From positions 3,658,001-3,722,000 of the forward strand of contig NZ_VIWU01000001.1 of the NCBI RefSeq assembly GCF_007994075.1: 64,000 nucleotides of DNA, given 5' to 3'. Under the pieces are notes generated by a model that had not been told where the DNA came from, made no database searches, and saw only the letters and a list, made by a program, of their open reading frames with translations. Positions 28,612-37,487 of the stretch are shown piece after piece. Source of the stretch: Pseudonocardia hierapolitana. GTDB taxonomy: Bacteria; Actinomycetota; Actinomycetes; Mycobacteriales; Pseudonocardiaceae. How positions within the stretch are numbered: the stretch's first letter is position 1; each line of letters starts with the position of its first letter. The translations under genes were made by a program, and so were the position numbers.

Positions 28612-30882
28612 ATGGATGTCATCCGCGTGGTGGGCGCCAGGGAGAACAACCTGCGCGACGTCACCGTCGAGATCCCGAAGGGCAGGCTCACGGTCGTGAC
28701 CGGGGTGTCCGGGTCGGGGAAGTCGTCACTCGTGTTCGACACGATCGCCGCGGAGTCGCGACGGCAGCTCGGCGAGATGTTCCCGGCGTTCGTGCGCAAC
28801 CGGCTCACCCACCAGGGCCAGCCGGACGTGGACGTGCTGGAGAACCTCTCGGCCGCGATCGTGGTCGACCAGCGCCGCATCGGGGGGAACGCACGCTCTA
28901 CGGTCGGCACCGCCACCGACATCGCCCCGTTGTTGCGGCTGCTGTACTCGCGCGTCGCGACGCCGCACGTCGGGTATTCGCCCGCGTTCTCGTTCAACGA
29001 CCCGAGCGGGATGTGCCCGCGGTGCGAGGGGCTCGGATCGGTGGTCGACATCGACGTCGACCGGCTGGTCGACCGCGATCGATCGCTCGACGAGGGCGCC
29101 ATCCGCATGTCGACCTTCCAGCCCGGCACCTACCGGTGGAAGCGGTACGTGCACTCGGGTCTCGTCGACCGCGCGAAGCCGCTGCGGGACTACCGCCCCG
29201 ACGAGTGGGACGCGTTGCTGCACGCCGAGGAGATGACCCCGCCGAGCCCGGACCCCGAGTTCCCGCGTACCGGCACCTACCTCGGCGTCATCCCCCGGAT
29301 CCGGCGCGACTACCTGGCGGGCGGGCACTCGAAGGTGCCGCGGCGCGTGCGCGAGGAGGTCGAGCGGCTGGTCACCCGCCTGCCGTGCCCGGAGTGCCAC
29401 GGCGCCCGGCTGAACGCCGCCGCCCGCAGCGCGACGATCGACGGCCGCAGCATCGTCGACTGCGGCCGCCTCGAGCTCGGCGACCTGGCCGCGTTCCTGC
29501 GCACGATCGAGCTCCCGGTGGCGGCACCGATCGTGCGAGCCGTCGTGCACCGGCTCGACGCGCTCGTCGACGTCGGGCTCGGGTACCTGAGCCTCGACCG
29601 CGAGACCCCGACGCTCTCCGGCGGTGAGGCGCAGCGCATCACGATGGTCCGCCAGCTCGGCAGCAGCCTCACCGACCTCACCTACATCCTCGACGAGCCG
29701 AGCGCAGGGCTGCACCCGCACGACGTGGACCGGCTCATCGGGCTGCTGCGCCGGTTGCGCGACAAGGGCAACACCGTGCTCGTGGTGGAGCACGACCGGG
29801 ACGTGATCGCCGCGGCCGACCACGTCGTCGACCTGGGCCCGGGCGCAGGCACCGCGGGCGGCCGGGTCCTGTACACCGGTGACGTGGCCGGGCTGACGCG
29901 CTCGGACACGGCCACCGGCCGGGCACTGCGCAGCCGCCCGGTGCTCAACCGCTCGCCCCGCAGGCCGACCGGTGAGCTGCGGATCGGGGGTGCGTCTCTG
30001 CACAACCTGCGCGACGTGGACGTGACGGTGCCGCGCGGGGTGCTCACGGTCGTCAGCGGTGTCGCGGGTTCGGGCAAGAGCACGCTGGTCACCGAGGTGC
30101 TGCCGCGCGTCCACCCGGAGGTGCTGGTGGTGGACCAGTCCCCGCCGCGCGGGTCCCGCCGCTCCACCCCCGCCTCGTACCTGGGGGTCCTCGATCCGCT
30201 GCGGGCAGCGTTCGCTAGGGCGAACGGCGTGCCCGCGGCCCTGTTCAGCCCCAACTCCGCCGGTGCGTGCCCGGTGTGCCGGGGCCGCGGCGTGATCGAG
30301 ACCGATCTCGCGTTCCTCGATCCCGTCAGCACCGTCTGCGAGGCGTGCGGCGGTTCGCGCTTCTCGGACGAGGCGCTGCGCCACCGGCTGCACGGCCGCA
30401 CGATCGCCGACGTGCTCGCCCTCACCGTCGACGAGGCGCGTGCGGTCCTGCCCGCGGTGCGGCCTGCGCTCGATCGCACGGTGGACGTCGGGCTCGGTCA
30501 CCTGACACTCGATCGCCCGCTCACCACCCTCTCCGGTGGGGAGCGGCAGCGGCTGAAGCTCGCCGCCGAGCCCGCCGTCGAGGGTGGTGTGGTCGTGCTC
30601 GACGAGCCGACCGCCGGTTTGCACCCGAGCGACGTCGCGCGGCTGCTCGAGGTCCTGCACCGGCTGGTGGAGCGCGGCAGCACGGTCGTGGTGGTGGAAC
30701 ACGACCTCGACGTGGTCGCCCGGGCCGACCGGGTGATCGAGCTCGGACCGGGGCCGGGTCGCGAGGGCGGGCGGATCGTGTTCACCGGCACCCCGTGCGC
30801 CCTCGTGGCGCACGAGGCCTCGATCACCGGGCGGCACCTGCGGCGTGCGCTCGCCCCTGAACGATGCGGTGCCCGCCTCTGA
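28612..30882 (+). CDS. UvrA-like ABC ATPase, class II (UvrA2-type)
   Basis: A 756-residue double ABC ATPase of the UvrA family. Walker A loops lie at about 31-38 (GVSGSGKS) and 483-490 (GVAGSGKS), with signatures LSGGEAQRI and LSGGERQRL and zinc-finger Cys pairs (CPRC, CPEC, CPVC, CEAC). It is about 200 residues shorter than canonical UvrA; the missing length falls in the UvrB-binding region of domain I. Such paralogues are linked to DNA damage or resistance to DNA-binding drugs. The divergent WYL regulator probably controls it. The ATG follows a -10 by 6 nt. Confidence 0.9.
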   Translation: MDVIRVVGARENNLRDVTVEIPKGRLTVVTGVSGSGKSSLVFDTIAAESRRQLGEMFPAFVRNRLTHQGQPDVDVLENLSAAIVVDQRRIGGNARSTVGTATDIAPLLRLLYSRVATPHVGYSPAFSFNDPSGMCPRCEGLGSVVDIDVDRLVDRDRSLDEGAIRMSTFQPGTYRWKRYVHSGLVDRAKPLRDYRPDEWDALLHAEEMTPPSPDPEFPRTGTYLGVIPRIRRDYLAGGHSKVPRRVREEVERLVTRLPCPECHGARLNAAARSATIDGRSIVDCGRLELGDLAAFLRTIELPVAAPIVRAVVHRLDALVDVGLGYLSLDRETPTLSGGEAQRITMVRQLGSSLTDLTYILDEPSAGLHPHDVDRLIGLLRRLRDKGNTVLVVEHDRDVIAAADHVVDLGPGAGTAGGRVLYTGDVAGLTRSDTATGRALRSRPVLNRSPRRPTGELRIGGASLHNLRDVDVTVPRGVLTVVSGVAGSGKSTLVTEVLPRVHPEVLVVDQSPPRGSRRSTPASYLGVLDPLRAAFARANGVPAALFSPNSAGACPVCRGRGVIETDLAFLDPVSTVCEACGGSRFSDEALRHRLHGRTIADVLALTVDEARAVLPAVRPALDRTVDVGLGHLTLDRPLTTLSGGERQRLKLAAEPAVEGGVVVLDEPTAGLHPSDVARLLEVLHRLVERGSTVVVVEHDLDVVARADRVIELGPGPGREGGRIVFTGTPCALVAHEASITGRHLRRALAPERCGARL

Positions 30883-30889
30883 GCCGGGG

Positions 30890-31525
30890 TCAGGGGCCCA
30901 CGGCGACCATCGTCCGGTGGTGCCGCGGAGATTCCGCCTCGTCGACGAGGGCGACTGCGAGATCGGCGTAGGAGAACGACCCGGGTGACGGCACCAGTAG
31001 CGTCTGGCCGCCGGTGCGGTAGCGGCCGGTGCGGGCGGCGCTCTCGTCGAGGAACACCGGCGGCGGTGCGAGCACGACCCAGTCGATCGAGGCATCGGCG
31101 AGCACGTCGAGCTGGGCGACGTGGCCGAGCGCGAAGGCCCGGTGGTCTGCCGGGAAGGCCGGGTCGTCGAGCATGCGGTGGCCCGGCTCCACCTCCAACG
31201 CCGAGCCGATCCCCACGAGGACGAGCCGGGAGACGCCCACCTCGGTCAGCCCGGCCACCAGCGCCCGCGTCGCCGCCGTGTAGAACTCGACGGCCGGCAC
31301 GTCGAGCCGGGCCGCCGCGGTGATCGCCGCGTCGTGCCCGGTGGCCGCCGCGGCCACGCTCGCCGGGTCCGTGACGTCTCCGCCGACCACCGTGATGCGC
31401 CGGTCCGCGAACCGGCTGTCCGGGGTGCGCGTCACGGCCGTGACGGCGTGCCCGCGCGCCGCGGCTTCCTCCACCACCCTGCGACCGGCCCGACCACCAG
31501 CTCCGAAGACCACGATCTTTCCCAT
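30890..31525 (-). CDS. NAD(P)-binding protein, NmrA/atypical SDR type
   Basis: A 211-residue Rossmann-fold protein. The N-terminal dinucleotide motif VFGAGGRAGRRV is at residues 5-16; the rest resembles NAD(P)H-binding flavin-reductase/NmrA-like proteins. No classical YxxxK motif, so it may be a redox sensor rather than an oxidoreductase. The ATG at 31525 lies 7 nt after a TAGCGT -10 (31533-31538 on this strand), so the message may be leaderless. It is divergent from an HxlR regulator, a common pairing. Confidence 0.85.
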   Translation of the reverse strand: MGKIVVFGAGGRAGRRVVEEAAARGHAVTAVTRTPDSRFADRRITVVGGDVTDPASVAAAATGHDAAITAAARLDVPAVEFYTAATRALVAGLTEVGVSRLVLVGIGSALEVEPGHRMLDDPAFPADHRAFALGHVAQLDVLADASIDWVVLAPPPVFLDESAARTGRYRTGGQTLLVPSPGSFSYADLAVALVDEAESPRHHRTMVAVGP

Positions 31526-31532
31526 GGGACGC

Positions 31533-31596
31533 ACGCTAGGAGCCGGGTGGCCGGTTCCCGCAACGATAGTGGCCGCGACCAGCACGGACGTACGCT
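31533..31596. promoter_or_regulatory. Divergent leaderless-type promoters
   Basis: Minus strand TAGCGT (31533-31538) 7 nt before the NmrA-like ATG, and plus strand TACGCT (31591-31596) 6 nt before the HxlR GTG. The two promoters share the 77-bp gap. Confidence 0.5.
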
Positions 31597-31602
31597 CGCC
31601 GC

Positions 31603-31968
31603 GTGCCCGAACCGCTCGACCCCGACATGTTCGCCTGCTGTGCCGACCACACCACGCTCCCGGTCCGGATCGGCGACAAGTGGACGGCGAAGATCCTCGT
31701 CTGCCTGCGCGACGGCCCGCGCCGGTTCTCCGAACTGCAGGTCCCGCTCGCGCCCATCACCCCGAAGGTCCTCACCGAGTCGCTGCGCGCGATGGAGCGC
31801 GACGGGCTGGTCACCCGCACCGCGCACCCCGGAATCCCGCCGCACGTCGAGTACGCCCTCACCGCGCTCGGCCGCTCGCTGTTCGCGCCGCTCGCCGCCT
31901 CGTGCGCCTGGAACGCCGCGCACGGCGAGGAGCTGCGGAAGGCCCGGGAGGCCTACGTGCGGCAGTGA
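31603..31968 (+). CDS. HxlR-family transcriptional regulator
   Basis: A 121-residue winged-helix regulator. The N-terminus has an adjacent Cys pair (FACCADHTT) in place of the usual single Cys, followed by the HxlR core WTAKILVCLRDGPRRFSELQ. Redox or electrophile sensing through Cys is known in the family and is possible here. It starts at GTG 31603, 6 nt after TACGCT. It probably controls the divergent NmrA-like gene. Its 3' end overlaps the convergent phosphotransferase-like gene by 16 bp. Confidence 0.87.
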   Translation: MPEPLDPDMFACCADHTTLPVRIGDKWTAKILVCLRDGPRRFSELQVPLAPITPKVLTESLRAMERDGLVTRTAHPGIPPHVEYALTALGRSLFAPLAASCAWNAAHGEELRKAREAYVRQ

Positions 31969-33164
31969 GCGAGCGCCTCACGGATCTGGTCCGCCGGATC
32001 GCCTTCGTGGTAGCGCCGCTCGTCCGGCTCGATGCCGTCGAGGAACCGCTGGTAGGTGAGTGCGGCCTCGAGGTGCTGGACGGGCCGCACCAGCTCCGCG
32101 GCCCTGTCCGGGTCGCATCCGGGTACCGCGGCGCGCCACTCGGCCGCCCACAGTTCCGCGGCAAGCTCGGCCAGCGGGGCCGGTAGCCATCCGGCGAGCC
32201 GCAGAACGTCGCACGCGGGGTGGCCGCGGCTGCCTTCGCACCAGTCGAAGACGACGTGGCGCCGACCGTCGGAGCGCCAGTTGCCCGGGTGGAAGTCGCC
32301 GTGCAGGAGGGTCTCGGGCAACCCCGCGGCGGCGATCGCGGCCGCGCGGTGCGGCAGCTCGGCCACGACGCGGGTGAGCGCCTGCCGCTCGGCGGCGTCG
32401 AGCTCGCCGGTCACGTCCGGAGCGAGCAGGCGTTCGGCGCGGGCGGCGAGCGTGGAGACCCGGCGGTCGGGCAGAGCGGGCAGTGCGTGTCCGGCGAGCG
32501 CGGCCTGCACGGTGACGTACCGAGGCAACACCCCGCCGATCGTGGATGCGTCGGCATCCCAGCAGTCCCTGCCGGGCACGTCGGCCATCAACGTGCACCC
32601 GCCGTCGGTGGTGGAGGCCAGCACCGTGGGAACGAGGTCCGGGTCGTGCTGGGCCACGTAGCCGGCGGCCAGCGCCTCGGGCCCGAGGAACGGAGGCGTG
32701 CACTTGATCCAGACGGGTCCGGCCGTGGTGGGCAGCCGGTAGAGGCAGGAGAGGTTCCACGACTTCACCTGCACGGGTGGGCCGGTGAGCGGCTGCTCCA
32801 GCGCGCGCAGCTCGGCCGCCGCCCAGTCCAGCACCCGCGCAGGCCCGCCGGGCTCCGCCCAGCGCATCCGGTGCTCCTGCGGTGCGAGCACACCGGGATC
32901 GGGAGCCCCGTCCCATTCCGGTGGCGACGTCGGTGGGGTCAGCGCCTCGGCCACGTAGGTCACCTCGCCGCCGCGCATCCCGATGCCGGTGGCCGTGACC
33001 ATGCGGAGCACGGCCGTGCGGGCGCCGAGCCGCCGATCCAGCTCGGCCGCGACCGGCTCGACGTCCGACCACCACGGGCTCGTCACCTCGAACGGGGGCA
33101 GCACGCCGAGGAGGGCGCCGTCGTGCACCACGAGTGCGCGCACCCGGCGACCGGTCGGTTCCAC
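31953..33164 (-). CDS. Aminoglycoside-phosphotransferase-family protein with N-terminal extension
   Basis: A 403-residue protein. The C-terminal half is an APH/choline-kinase fold with LLHGDFHPGNW (catalytic Asp in HGDFHPGN) and a metal-binding Asp in VFDWCEGS. The N-terminal ~130 residues form a separate domain with a PFEVTSPWWSDV stretch, found in actinobacterial members whose substrate is unknown. GTG 33164 is preferred over ATG 33227: GGGAGGA lies 8 nt upstream, and the earlier ATG would abut the dinB ATG and sit inside a LexA box. The start matters because it frees 63 bp for the divergent promoters. Antibiotic resistance should not be assumed. Confidence 0.78.
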   Translation of the reverse strand: MEPTGRRVRALVVHDGALLGVLPPFEVTSPWWSDVEPVAAELDRRLGARTAVLRMVTATGIGMRGGEVTYVAEALTPPTSPPEWDGAPDPGVLAPQEHRMRWAEPGGPARVLDWAAAELRALEQPLTGPPVQVKSWNLSCLYRLPTTAGPVWIKCTPPFLGPEALAAGYVAQHDPDLVPTVLASTTDGGCTLMADVPGRDCWDADASTIGGVLPRYVTVQAALAGHALPALPDRRVSTLAARAERLLAPDVTGELDAAERQALTRVVAELPHRAAAIAAAGLPETLLHGDFHPGNWRSDGRRHVVFDWCEGSRGHPACDVLRLAGWLPAPLAELAAELWAAEWRAAVPGCDPDRAAELVRPVQHLEAALTYQRFLDGIEPDERRYHEGDPADQIREALAHCRT

Positions 33165-33220
33165 GAGCCCGATCCTCCCGTTGCGGACAACGGGTTTCTC
33201 GCGGTTGTCGGCGGTCGATG

Positions 33221-33234
33221 CGAACATATGTTCG
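33221..33234. promoter_or_regulatory. LexA (SOS) box at dinB
   Basis: CGAACATATGTTCG, a perfect 14-bp palindrome matching the inner ten defined bases of the actinobacterial SOS box TCGAAC-N4-GTTCGA. It overlaps the dinB ATG and lies 56 bp upstream of the preferred start of the divergent gene. Confidence 0.82.
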
Positions 33235-34424
33235 TGCCTGGCGAGGCCTCCATCCTCCATGCCGATCTCGACGCGTTCTACGCCTCGGTCGAGCAGCGCG
33301 ACGACCCGCGGCTGCGCGGGCGGCCGGTGATCGTCGGCGGGGGCGTGGTGCTGGCGGCCAGCTACGAGGCCAAGGCGTGCGGGGTGGCCACCGCCATGGG
33401 CGGCCGGCAGGCACTCGCCCTGTGCCCGCACGCGATCGTCGTCCCGCCGCGGATGTCGGCGTACTCGGCGGCCAGCAAAGCCGTGTTCGAGGTGTTCCGG
33501 CAGACCACGCCGCTGGTGGAGGGCCTGTCGATCGACGAGGCGTTCCTCGACGTCGGCGGCCTGCGCCGGATCTCCGGCCCTCCGATCGACATCGCGGTGC
33601 GGTTGCGCAGGGAGGTGCGCGAGCGCGTCGGCCTGCCGATCACCGTGGGTGTGGCCCGCACGAAGTTCCTGGCCAAGGTCGCGAGCGGGGTGGCCAAGCC
33701 AGACGGGCTGCTCGTCGTCCCGCCCGACGGGGAGCTGGCCTTCCTGCACCCGCTCGCCGTGGAGCGGCTGTGGGGCGTCGGTCGCATCACGGCGGCCAAG
33801 CTGCGCGAGTACGGCATCTCGAGCGTGGGTGAGGTCGCCGCGCTCCCCGAGTCCGTGCTGGTGTCCACGCTGGGTCGAGCGCTGGGCCGCCATCTGCACG
33901 CGCTCGCCCGGGGCAGCGACCCGCGTCCGGTCGTGGTGGGCCGCAGGCGCGGCTCGATCGGCTCCCAGCGGGCCATCGGGCGCGGCCCGCACACGCCGGA
34001 GAGCATCGACGCCGTGGTCGTCGGGCTGGTCGACCGCGTCACGCGCCGCATGCGGAAGGCCCACCGCGTGGGCCGCACCGTGATGCTGCGGTTGCGGTTC
34101 GCCGACTTCTCCCGCATCTCCCGCTCCCACACCCTCGCCCAGCCGGCGTCGGGCACCACCGAGGTGCTCGCCGCGGTACGCGCGCTCGTCGCCAGGGCGC
34201 AGCCGCTCATCAGGGAGCGGGGGTGCACGCTCGTCGGCATCGCCGTGGGCAACCTCGACGACGACGCAACGGTGCAGCTCGAGCTGCCGTTCGACGAGGG
34301 CGACGCCGATGCCCTCGACACCGCGCTGGACGAGGTGCACCGGCGGTTCGGCACCTCGGCGGTCACGCGGGCGGTGCTGCTCGGCCGCGACCAGGGCCTC
34401 ACGGTGCCGCTGTTGCCCGACTGA
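33228..34424 (+). CDS. dinB: DNA polymerase IV (Y family)
   Basis: A 398-residue error-prone translesion polymerase. The catalytic carboxylates are in HADLDAFYASVE (D13) and SIDEAFLD (about 101-108). Fingers, palm, thumb (GVARTKFLAKVASGVAKPDGL) and little-finger domains are all present. The ATG at 33228 is embedded in a LexA box; GTG 33234 is an alternative just downstream. There is no ribosome site, so the message may be leaderless. SOS control is predicted from the box. No beta-clamp motif assignment was made at the C-terminus. Confidence 0.93.
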   Translation: MFVPGEASILHADLDAFYASVEQRDDPRLRGRPVIVGGGVVLAASYEAKACGVATAMGGRQALALCPHAIVVPPRMSAYSAASKAVFEVFRQTTPLVEGLSIDEAFLDVGGLRRISGPPIDIAVRLRREVRERVGLPITVGVARTKFLAKVASGVAKPDGLLVVPPDGELAFLHPLAVERLWGVGRITAAKLREYGISSVGEVAALPESVLVSTLGRALGRHLHALARGSDPRPVVVGRRRGSIGSQRAIGRGPHTPESIDAVVVGLVDRVTRRMRKAHRVGRTVMLRLRFADFSRISRSHTLAQPASGTTEVLAAVRALVARAQPLIRERGCTLVGIAVGNLDDDATVQLELPFDEGDADALDTALDEVHRRFGTSAVTRAVLLGRDQGLTVPLLPD

Positions 34425-34465
34425 TCCACGGGGCCACTTCGCTGTCGTGCCGGCGGTACACCTGG

Positions 34466-35170
34466 TCAGTGGCGTGCGAGCAGCAGCGCGCCGCGTTTGG
34501 TCACCGGTAGCGGGAGCGGGCCGCGCGCCGCGACCGCGTCGGCGAGGCGGCCGGCGTCGTCCGGTGGCACGAACCGGGCGCGCAGGTAGTCCCGCACGGC
34601 GTCGCGGTCGGGGAGCGTCACGAGCGGGGCGTCCCACGCCTCGACGGTCACGGCGCCGAACACGGCCGCCACGATGCCGCCCGCGTTCTCGGCGTCGAAG
34701 GTTCCCGGCGTCGGCCGCCAGAACGGTGCCAGCTCGGGTGAGTCCGAGCGCGCCACCGTCCCGGCGACGAAGAGCCCGTCCGGTCTCAGGACCCTGCGCG
34801 CCTCGCGGAGCGCGACCGCCGGCCGGTCGAGGTGGTAGAGCACGTTGACCATGACTACCGCGTCGACGCTCGCGTCCGCCACCGGGAGGGCCGCGATGTC
34901 GCCGCGCACGACCGGTCCGTGCGCGCGGGCGGCCGCGACCATCGGGACGGCCGCGTCCAGCCCGATGACCTCCAGGGGGTAGCCGGCCGCGCCCGCGGCG
35001 AGGGCGCCGTCGCCACAGCCCGCGTCGAGCACGGTGGTGACGCCCGCCGCCAGGAGGTGCTCGACGATCCGGGCCTGCAGGTTCACCCCCGGCGCGCAGT
35101 GCGCGGCCGTCACGCGCATGCCCAGCCGATACCGCTCGGGGTCGGCGTCGTAGTCGCGCGGTTCCGGCAT
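34466..35170 (-). CDS. Class I SAM-dependent methyltransferase
   Basis: A 234-residue methyltransferase. Motif I is VLDAGCGDGALAAGA (about 47-60), with the acidic loop VIGLDAAVPM and post-motif VNVLYHLDRP following. The fold is Methyltransf_11/25-like; small-molecule or tRNA substrates are possible. The ATG at 35170 starts MPEPRDYDADPERY. It is divergent from a GNAT gene with 38 bp between them and convergent with dinB. Confidence 0.86.
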   Translation of the reverse strand: MPEPRDYDADPERYRLGMRVTAAHCAPGVNLQARIVEHLLAAGVTTVLDAGCGDGALAAGAAGYPLEVIGLDAAVPMVAAARAHGPVVRGDIAALPVADASVDAVVMVNVLYHLDRPAVALREARRVLRPDGLFVAGTVARSDSPELAPFWRPTPGTFDAENAGGIVAAVFGAVTVEAWDAPLVTLPDRDAVRDYLRARFVPPDDAGRLADAVAARGPLPLPVTKRGALLLARH

Positions 35171-35208
35171 GCGTTGATCTCCGAGGGCTCTCTGGACACG
35201 ATGAGGGT

Positions 35209-35691
35209 ATGGATCGACCACGGGTGACGCTGCGCGCGATGACCGAGGACGAGTACCGCTCGTACGTCGACGAGGTGCAGGCCGCGGTCGTCGCGGAGCT
35301 CGTCGCGACGATGCCCGAGGAGGAGGCCCGCGCCAAGGCCGCCGGCGGGATCGCGCACTACCTGCCCGACGGTGTCGCCACCCCGAACCACACGCTCGTG
35401 ATCGCCGAGGACGCCGCGGGCACGCCCGTCGGGAACGCGTGGGTGGGACCCGACCCGAACCGCGCCGAGGGTTCCGACGCCGCGTGGCTGTACGACATCA
35501 ACGTCCACCAGCGCGCCCGCCGCAAGGGGTACGGCTCGGCGATCCTCGCCGAGGTCGAGGCGCTGGTCGTGCGCGACGGCAAGGCTCGCCTCGGCCTCAA
35601 CGTCGTCGGCACGAACGAGGCGGCGATCGCGCTGTACCGCAAGAGCGGCTATGCCGTCGCGACGATTCAGATGTCCAAGCCGCTCCCGTAG
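35209..35691 (+). CDS. GNAT-family N-acetyltransferase
   Basis: A 160-residue acetyltransferase. The acetyl-CoA pyrophosphate-binding loop is RARRKGYGSAIL (about 103-114), with an NxxxxxxYxxxGY block (NEAAIALYRKSGYAV) at the end. The N-terminal half (EDEYRSYVDEVQ...) defines the substrate site and is not recognisable. The gene is divergent from a methyltransferase. Substrate unknown. Confidence 0.88.
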   Translation: MDRPRVTLRAMTEDEYRSYVDEVQAAVVAELVATMPEEEARAKAAGGIAHYLPDGVATPNHTLVIAEDAAGTPVGNAWVGPDPNRAEGSDAAWLYDINVHQRARRKGYGSAILAEVEALVVRDGKARLGLNVVGTNEAAIALYRKSGYAVATIQMSKPLP

Positions 35692-35727
35692 GGGGGGCGC
35701 ACCCCGAAACCCGGTCCGCAGGCTCCC

Positions 35728-35781
35728 TAGAATCGTCGGGTGCCGTGGCCGCCCGCAGGAAGCGCCGAACCCGGTGGGTAG
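35728..35781 (+). promoter_or_regulatory. -10 element and possible leaderless mini-ORF before the DUF2332 gene
   Basis: TAGAAT (35728-35733) is followed after 6 nt by GTG 35740, which opens a 13-codon ORF ending at TAG 35779-35781. That mini-ORF ends 8 nt past the GTG of the DUF2332 gene in another frame, an arrangement suited to translational coupling. Confidence 0.4.
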
Positions 35782-36841
35782 GGCCCGCACACTCGCCCAG
35801 GTGTACCGGCGCTTCGGTGAGGCCGACGCCGCCGGAACGTCGCCGCTGTACGAGCGCGTCGCCGTCGCCCTGAGCGAGTCCGACGAGGCGCTGCGCGCCA
35901 TCGAGGCGGCTCCTGCCCGCAAGCGGCACCCCGCGGTGATCCTCGCCGCGCTGCACGACCTCGCCCTCGCCGGACGCGCCCCGGCGCTCGCCGCCGCCTA
36001 TGCCGCTGCGGACGGCGACGCCGCCGCGCGCGCGGCGATCGACACGCTGCTGCGGATGACCGAGTCGGTCGTGGCCGTCGCCGCGCGCCGGCGGCCGCGG
36101 ACGGACGAGACCGGACGCTGCCCCGTGCTGTATCCGGCCATCGCCGAGGCGGCGCGCCGGGTGGGCGCGAATGCGGTCGGGCTGATCGACGTGGGCTGCT
36201 CGGCCGGGCTCAACCTCAACGTCGATCGCGTCGGCATCACCTACAGCAACAGACAGGTGCTGGGCGACCCGGCGTCTCCGGTGCAGATGTCGTCCTCGGT
36301 CGTGGGAGACCGGTCCATCCCGACGCGGGCGATGCCCGAGGTGGTCGCCCGGGTCGGCGTCGACCTCGATCCGGTCGACGTGACCGACGCGGACGAGGCC
36401 CGGTGGTTGCGCGCCTGCCTGTGGCCGGACCAGCCGGAGCGGGCGGCGCGGCTCGACGCGGAGATCGCGTTGGCGGCGACGGCCCCTCCGCTGCTGCTGC
36501 GAGGTGACGCCCTCGAGGTGCTGCCCGACGCCTTCGCCCGGGTGCCCGCGGACGCCCTGCCTGTCGTCACCACGACGTGGACGCTGTCGCGCCTCCCGCT
36601 CGAGAGCCGCCTGCGTTTCCTGCACCGCCTCGACGAAGCGGCGACCCGCCGGGCGGTGGCGTGGGTGTCAGCGGAGGGGGTCGGGGTCGCGCCGGCGATA
36701 CCGACGCTGGGCGATCGCCGGGCCTCCGGCCACAGCATCATCGGCCTGGCGGTGTTCGACGCGTCGACCCTGCGCACCGAGGCCGTCGGCCGCTGCTGGT
36801 CGCAGGGCCGCTTGCTGGCGTGGCTGGCCGACTCCGACTGA
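35774..36841 (+). CDS. DUF2332-family protein
   Basis: A 355-residue member of the DUF2332 family, common in actinobacteria and without a known function. Conserved blocks include the N-terminal YRRFGEADAAGTSPLYERVA, the central LIDVGCSAGLNLNVDR, which resembles a SAM-binding motif I, and VTTTWTLSRLPLESR near the end. A methyltransferase-like fold is therefore likely but unproven. The GTG at 35774 is chosen to keep the family N-terminus; AGGAAG lies about 10 nt upstream. It is convergent with a RibD-like gene. Confidence 0.85.
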   Translation: MGRARTLAQVYRRFGEADAAGTSPLYERVAVALSESDEALRAIEAAPARKRHPAVILAALHDLALAGRAPALAAAYAAADGDAAARAAIDTLLRMTESVVAVAARRRPRTDETGRCPVLYPAIAEAARRVGANAVGLIDVGCSAGLNLNVDRVGITYSNRQVLGDPASPVQMSSSVVGDRSIPTRAMPEVVARVGVDLDPVDVTDADEARWLRACLWPDQPERAARLDAEIALAATAPPLLLRGDALEVLPDAFARVPADALPVVTTTWTLSRLPLESRLRFLHRLDEAATRRAVAWVSAEGVGVAPAIPTLGDRRASGHSIIGLAVFDASTLRTEAVGRCWSQGRLLAWLADSD

Positions 36842-36867
36842 CCGTCGAGGCTGATGGGTCGACGCGA

Positions 36868-37443
36868 TCACTTCCGGACCCGGAAGCGCAGGTGGAGCAC
36901 CCGGTCGCCCTGGACGACCTCGTCGGGGTCCTCGAGCAGGACCTGCTTCGAGAGCCGGCCGAAGTAGCGCTTGCCCGTGCCGAACACCACCGGCACCACG
37001 TCGAGTGCGACCTCGTCGACGAGCCCGGCCTCGAAGATCTGCCCGCCGACGTCACCCGCCGCGATCGAGACGGTCCGGTCCCCGGCGAGCTCCTTGGCGA
37101 GGCGCACGGCATCGCTCACGTCGTCGACGAAGTGGAACGGCGCGGAGGTGTCCCAGCCATCGGGCGCCGGCCGGTGCGAGACGACCACGCAGTGGTCTCC
37201 CGCGGGAGGCCTGCCTCCCCAGCCGTCGGTTATGTCGAAGACGTGCCGGCCGACGACCAGCGCGCCGATCGCGTCCAGCATCGGCCGGTAGTAGTCGTAG
37301 GACCGCCCGGTGACGAGCGGGCCGTTCTCGTACAGCGGCCTGTCACCGGTCCCGAACCAGTCGAACAGCGGTCCCACCTGGTCGTCGTCCGTCGCGATGA
37401 ACCCGTCGACCGACACGATCGTCTGCATGACCACCTTGCTCAT
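36868..37443 (-). CDS. Dihydrofolate reductase-family protein (RibD C-terminal type)
   Basis: A 191-residue protein of the RibD_C/DHFR-like fold. It starts VVMQTIVSVDGFIATDDDQ, typical of this family, and has the NADPH-site block IAAGDVGGQIFEAGLVDEV. These proteins are thought to be reductases of unknown substrate rather than true DHFR. It is 44 nt downstream of an AraC-type regulator on the same strand, so the two probably form an operon. The start ATG is preceded by AGGATCGGGG. Confidence 0.87.
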   Translation of the reverse strand: MSKVVMQTIVSVDGFIATDDDQVGPLFDWFGTGDRPLYENGPLVTGRSYDYYRPMLDAIGALVVGRHVFDITDGWGGRPPAGDHCVVVSHRPAPDGWDTSAPFHFVDDVSDAVRLAKELAGDRTVSIAAGDVGGQIFEAGLVDEVALDVVPVVFGTGKRYFGRLSKQVLLEDPDEVVQGDRVLHLRFRVRK

Positions 37444-37487
37444 GCCCCGATCCTGGCCGGCGTCCGCGCGAGCCGGCTTGTAGAAAA

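Noticed and set aside
31953..33227. Aminoglycoside resistance gene
   Set aside because: Only the broad APH fold is present, with an unusual N-terminal domain and no similarity I can tie to a resistance enzyme.
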